NCBI GenBank assembly: GCA_002344795.1
Contig: DDUM01000006.1
Location: 1-5,876, forward strand
From: Flammeovirgaceae bacterium UBA2338
GTDB lineage: Bacteria; Bacteroidota; Bacteroidia; Cytophagales; Cyclobacteriaceae
DNA length: 5,876 bases
Direction of reading: 5' to 3'
Shown: piece after piece, positions 4,357 to 5,876 of the stretch
How the letters are laid out: each line of letters begins with the position of its first letter
Numbering within the stretch: the stretch's first letter is position 1
Translations under genes and position numbers: made by a program
The notes under the pieces: model-generated
What the model was told of the DNA's origin: nothing
Database searches by the model: none
The model's input: only the letters and a program-made list of their open reading frames with translations

Positions 4357-5655
4357 ATGAATACAAAAGTTTTATTGCTTTTTTCGTTCGCAGTAGTTGT
4401 AATGGTGGCATCCTGTGACTTCAATGATAAGAAAAAGGAGCTGGAGATTAAACAATCATTCCGACCTAAGGTTAGGCTAGAGGGTATTGACTCGATACAA
4501 ATCCAAGTCAATAATAACACAAATGTCCAGGGCTATGTTCAGTTGGCCAGCTTAGATGATAGAGAATACCTGATCGGCTACCAATACAAAAATGAGATTA
4601 ATAATTTCCATTTCTATGATTTAGAGTCAAGGCAGTATTATAAAACAATTAGTTTTAACAGAAATGGTCCGAATGGAATGGGTAAGCTAAGCCCGTTTGC
4701 CACATTTAATAGCTTCAATGAAATAGTGTTATATGAGGCAAATTCAAATAGATTTTATATTGGAGATAGCACAGGGCGTGTGTTAAGGAAATTCGACCTA
4801 AAGGATATTGTCACCGGAACAATTTATCCACAACCTGGATACCCCACAAGATATGATAATGGCAACCTCTACTTTTTTCAGATGTCCCCGATTAATCCCA
4901 ACAGTAATGATTTTCACAAACAATCAAAGGCTGAATGTATTTATGATACAAAATCAGGATCTTTAACCAATCAATTTCCGAATTATCCCGAATACCCTTC
5001 AGGTATTGAGAACACCCTCGATGGTTGGAAGGTAGCAAGATGCATTGGCCCGTCAGGTGAGTTTGTATATTCCTTCCCATTTGATAACAGGTTGATTGTA
5101 GTTGAAAACGGAAAAAGCCCGAAACACTTTATTCCCAATACGCATTTTAATGTAAGTGCTGTTGAAGGATTAGCTCCGGAAGATTTGTCATCTCAAATGG
5201 ATGTTATCGCAAAGTTTGGCCTGTATACATATATTTTTTTTGACCCCTATCGATCTGTTTACTATAGGATTTACCTCCTTCCCGGCAATGTAAAAGATAT
5301 TGATGGGAAGTTAATTTTAATTGGAGAGAGGCCTTTTAGGGTTGAAATCATAGATACAACATTTAATTTAATAGGATATACAGATTTTAAGGGTAAGGGA
5401 TATAACCCCTATATCGTTTTGATTTCGAAAGAAGGAGTATTGATATCAAGACTGAACCCCCATGCTCCAGCTACGGAAGATCGCTTTATTTTTGAGAGGT
5501 TTTCTATTCAAAATGAGAAAAATTACCATTGTATTGGTTGCCGCTCTTTTGGGTACTTGTACCCAAAAAAAATAATGGTGATAAAAAAACCAGCAGTATT
5601 GTTGATGTATCACAAGATTTTGGTATTGATACAGAACGCGCACCTGTTATACTAA
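4357..5655 (+). CDS. DUF4221-like lipoprotein C with an aberrant, probably frameshifted C-terminus
   Basis: The open frame is 432 residues from the ATG at 4357. The signal peptide MNTKVLLLFSFAVVVM leads to the lipobox VASC, with the lipidated Cys at 20. It has the clearest family signature in the window: GPNGMG at 104-109, followed by NEIVLYEANSNRFYIGDSTG; also VYSFPFDNR near 237-245 and YYRI at 302-305. Alignment by eye puts its proper end at FERFSIQ (about residue 385), where A ends in FEVYLLK and B in HKFTFK. The remaining ~47 residues (NEKNYHCIG onward) have no counterpart and are translated over the signal sequence of the next gene in another frame. One extra A in the run at 5510-5513 would give a stop right after FSIQK, overlapping the next ATG as ATGA and restoring a ~386-residue protein. 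So this CDS is real, but the annotated tail probably is not. Confidence 0.8.
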   Translation: MNTKVLLLFSFAVVVMVASCDFNDKKKELEIKQSFRPKVRLEGIDSIQIQVNNNTNVQGYVQLASLDDREYLIGYQYKNEINNFHFYDLESRQYYKTISFNRNGPNGMGKLSPFATFNSFNEIVLYEANSNRFYIGDSTGRVLRKFDLKDIVTGTIYPQPGYPTRYDNGNLYFFQMSPINPNSNDFHKQSKAECIYDTKSGSLTNQFPNYPEYPSGIENTLDGWKVARCIGPSGEFVYSFPFDNRLIVVENGKSPKHFIPNTHFNVSAVEGLAPEDLSSQMDVIAKFGLYTYIFFDPYRSVYYRIYLLPGNVKDIDGKLILIGERPFRVEIIDTTFNLIGYTDFKGKGYNPYIVLISKEGVLISRLNPHAPATEDRFIFERFSIQNEKNYHCIGCRSFGYLYPKKIMVIKKPAVLLMYHKILVLIQNAHLLY

Positions 5656-5876
5656 TTTTGCCAACCGATGGATGCAGTGGGTGCGTTAATGCCATTTTAA
5701 ATGAATTAATCAAGAAGCAACGTACCAGCCCAGTCAGTGTGCGTTATATTTTCCGGAATCAGGTGTGATGAATTGATCGAAGAATTTGATATTATGAATC
5801 ACCTTAATTATGTTAAAGACAGTTTGAACCAAATGACCAGACAAGGATTGGTTTCAATTTATCCTGTTACCTTTTT
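5513..5876 (+). pseudogene. redoxin-like lipoprotein (redoxin 3) broken by two apparent +1 frameshifts, 3' end outside the window
   Basis: The ATG at 5513 starts a lipoprotein signal: MRKITIVLVAALLGTC, Cys at 16, then TQKK and a stop at 5573. Dropping one A from the run of eight at 5565-5572 moves reading into a frame that continues KNNGDKKTSSIVDVSQDFGID, then APVILILPTDGCSGCVNAIL. This contains a thioredoxin-type CxxC (GCSGC, residues 54-57 after correction) and is clearly paralogous to redoxin 1 at 2213-2716. That frame stops at 5766. Dropping one T from the run at 5749-5752 lets it continue ISGIRCDELIEEFDI and onward to the window edge. Corrected, it would be an envelope-anchored thiol oxidoreductase with a dithiol active site, following propeller C as redoxin 1 follows propeller A. 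Whether the shifts are genuine decay or sequencing or assembly errors cannot be told from one sequence. Confidence 0.7.

Noticed and set aside
1..5876. CRISPR array, tRNA, rRNA, IS element or integrase
   Set aside because: I saw no regularly spaced repeats, no tRNA-like cloverleaf or rRNA core, and no transposase or recombinase motifs. The only repeat is the two-copy 55-mer.

Overview
The window looks like an accessory locus from a marine- or soil-type Bacteroidota (Cytophagia/Flavobacteriia-like). The reasons are AT-rich DNA, the near absence of Shine-Dalgarno sequences, and a string of lipoproteins of a type seen mainly in that phylum: DUF4221-like predicted beta-propellers, plus small thioredoxin-fold lipoproteins. 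The phylum call rests on protein style, because no rRNA or housekeeping marker is present.

Layout. 1-205 (+) is the 3' end of a redoxin-like gene. 221-439 (-) is a small membrane-anchored coiled-coil protein. 440-796 has no convincing gene, but holds a strong rho-independent terminator (540-573) and copy 1 of a 55-bp direct repeat (552-606). 797-970 is a 57-aa secreted peptide gene, followed by a 13-bp-stem hairpin (1004-1032). 1054-2253 is DUF4221-like lipoprotein A, which overlaps a small redoxin-like lipoprotein (about 2213-2716). 2717-2886 holds an AT-rich hairpin and repeat copy 2 (2816-2870). 2887-3087 is a 66-aa secreted peptide whose predicted mature part has six cysteines, followed by another hairpin (3113-3145). 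3156-4319 is DUF4221-like lipoprotein B. 4357-5655 is DUF4221-like lipoprotein C, whose last ~45 codons look out of frame. From 5513 to the window end is a second redoxin-like lipoprotein gene, broken by two apparent frameshifts.

The recurring unit is: short secreted Cys-containing peptide, intergenic hairpin, outer-surface or periplasmic propeller lipoprotein, thioredoxin-fold lipoprotein. It is complete once (797-2716). It recurs as peptide + propeller (2887-4319) and as propeller + broken redoxin (4357-5876). The partial gene at 1-205 may be the tail of a further unit. My working hypothesis (inference) is an envelope system in which the lipoproteins process, bind or export a disulfide-containing peptide, with the hairpins setting a high peptide-to-lipoprotein ratio. 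The direct repeats flank the first unit and suggest that units are gained and lost by recombination.
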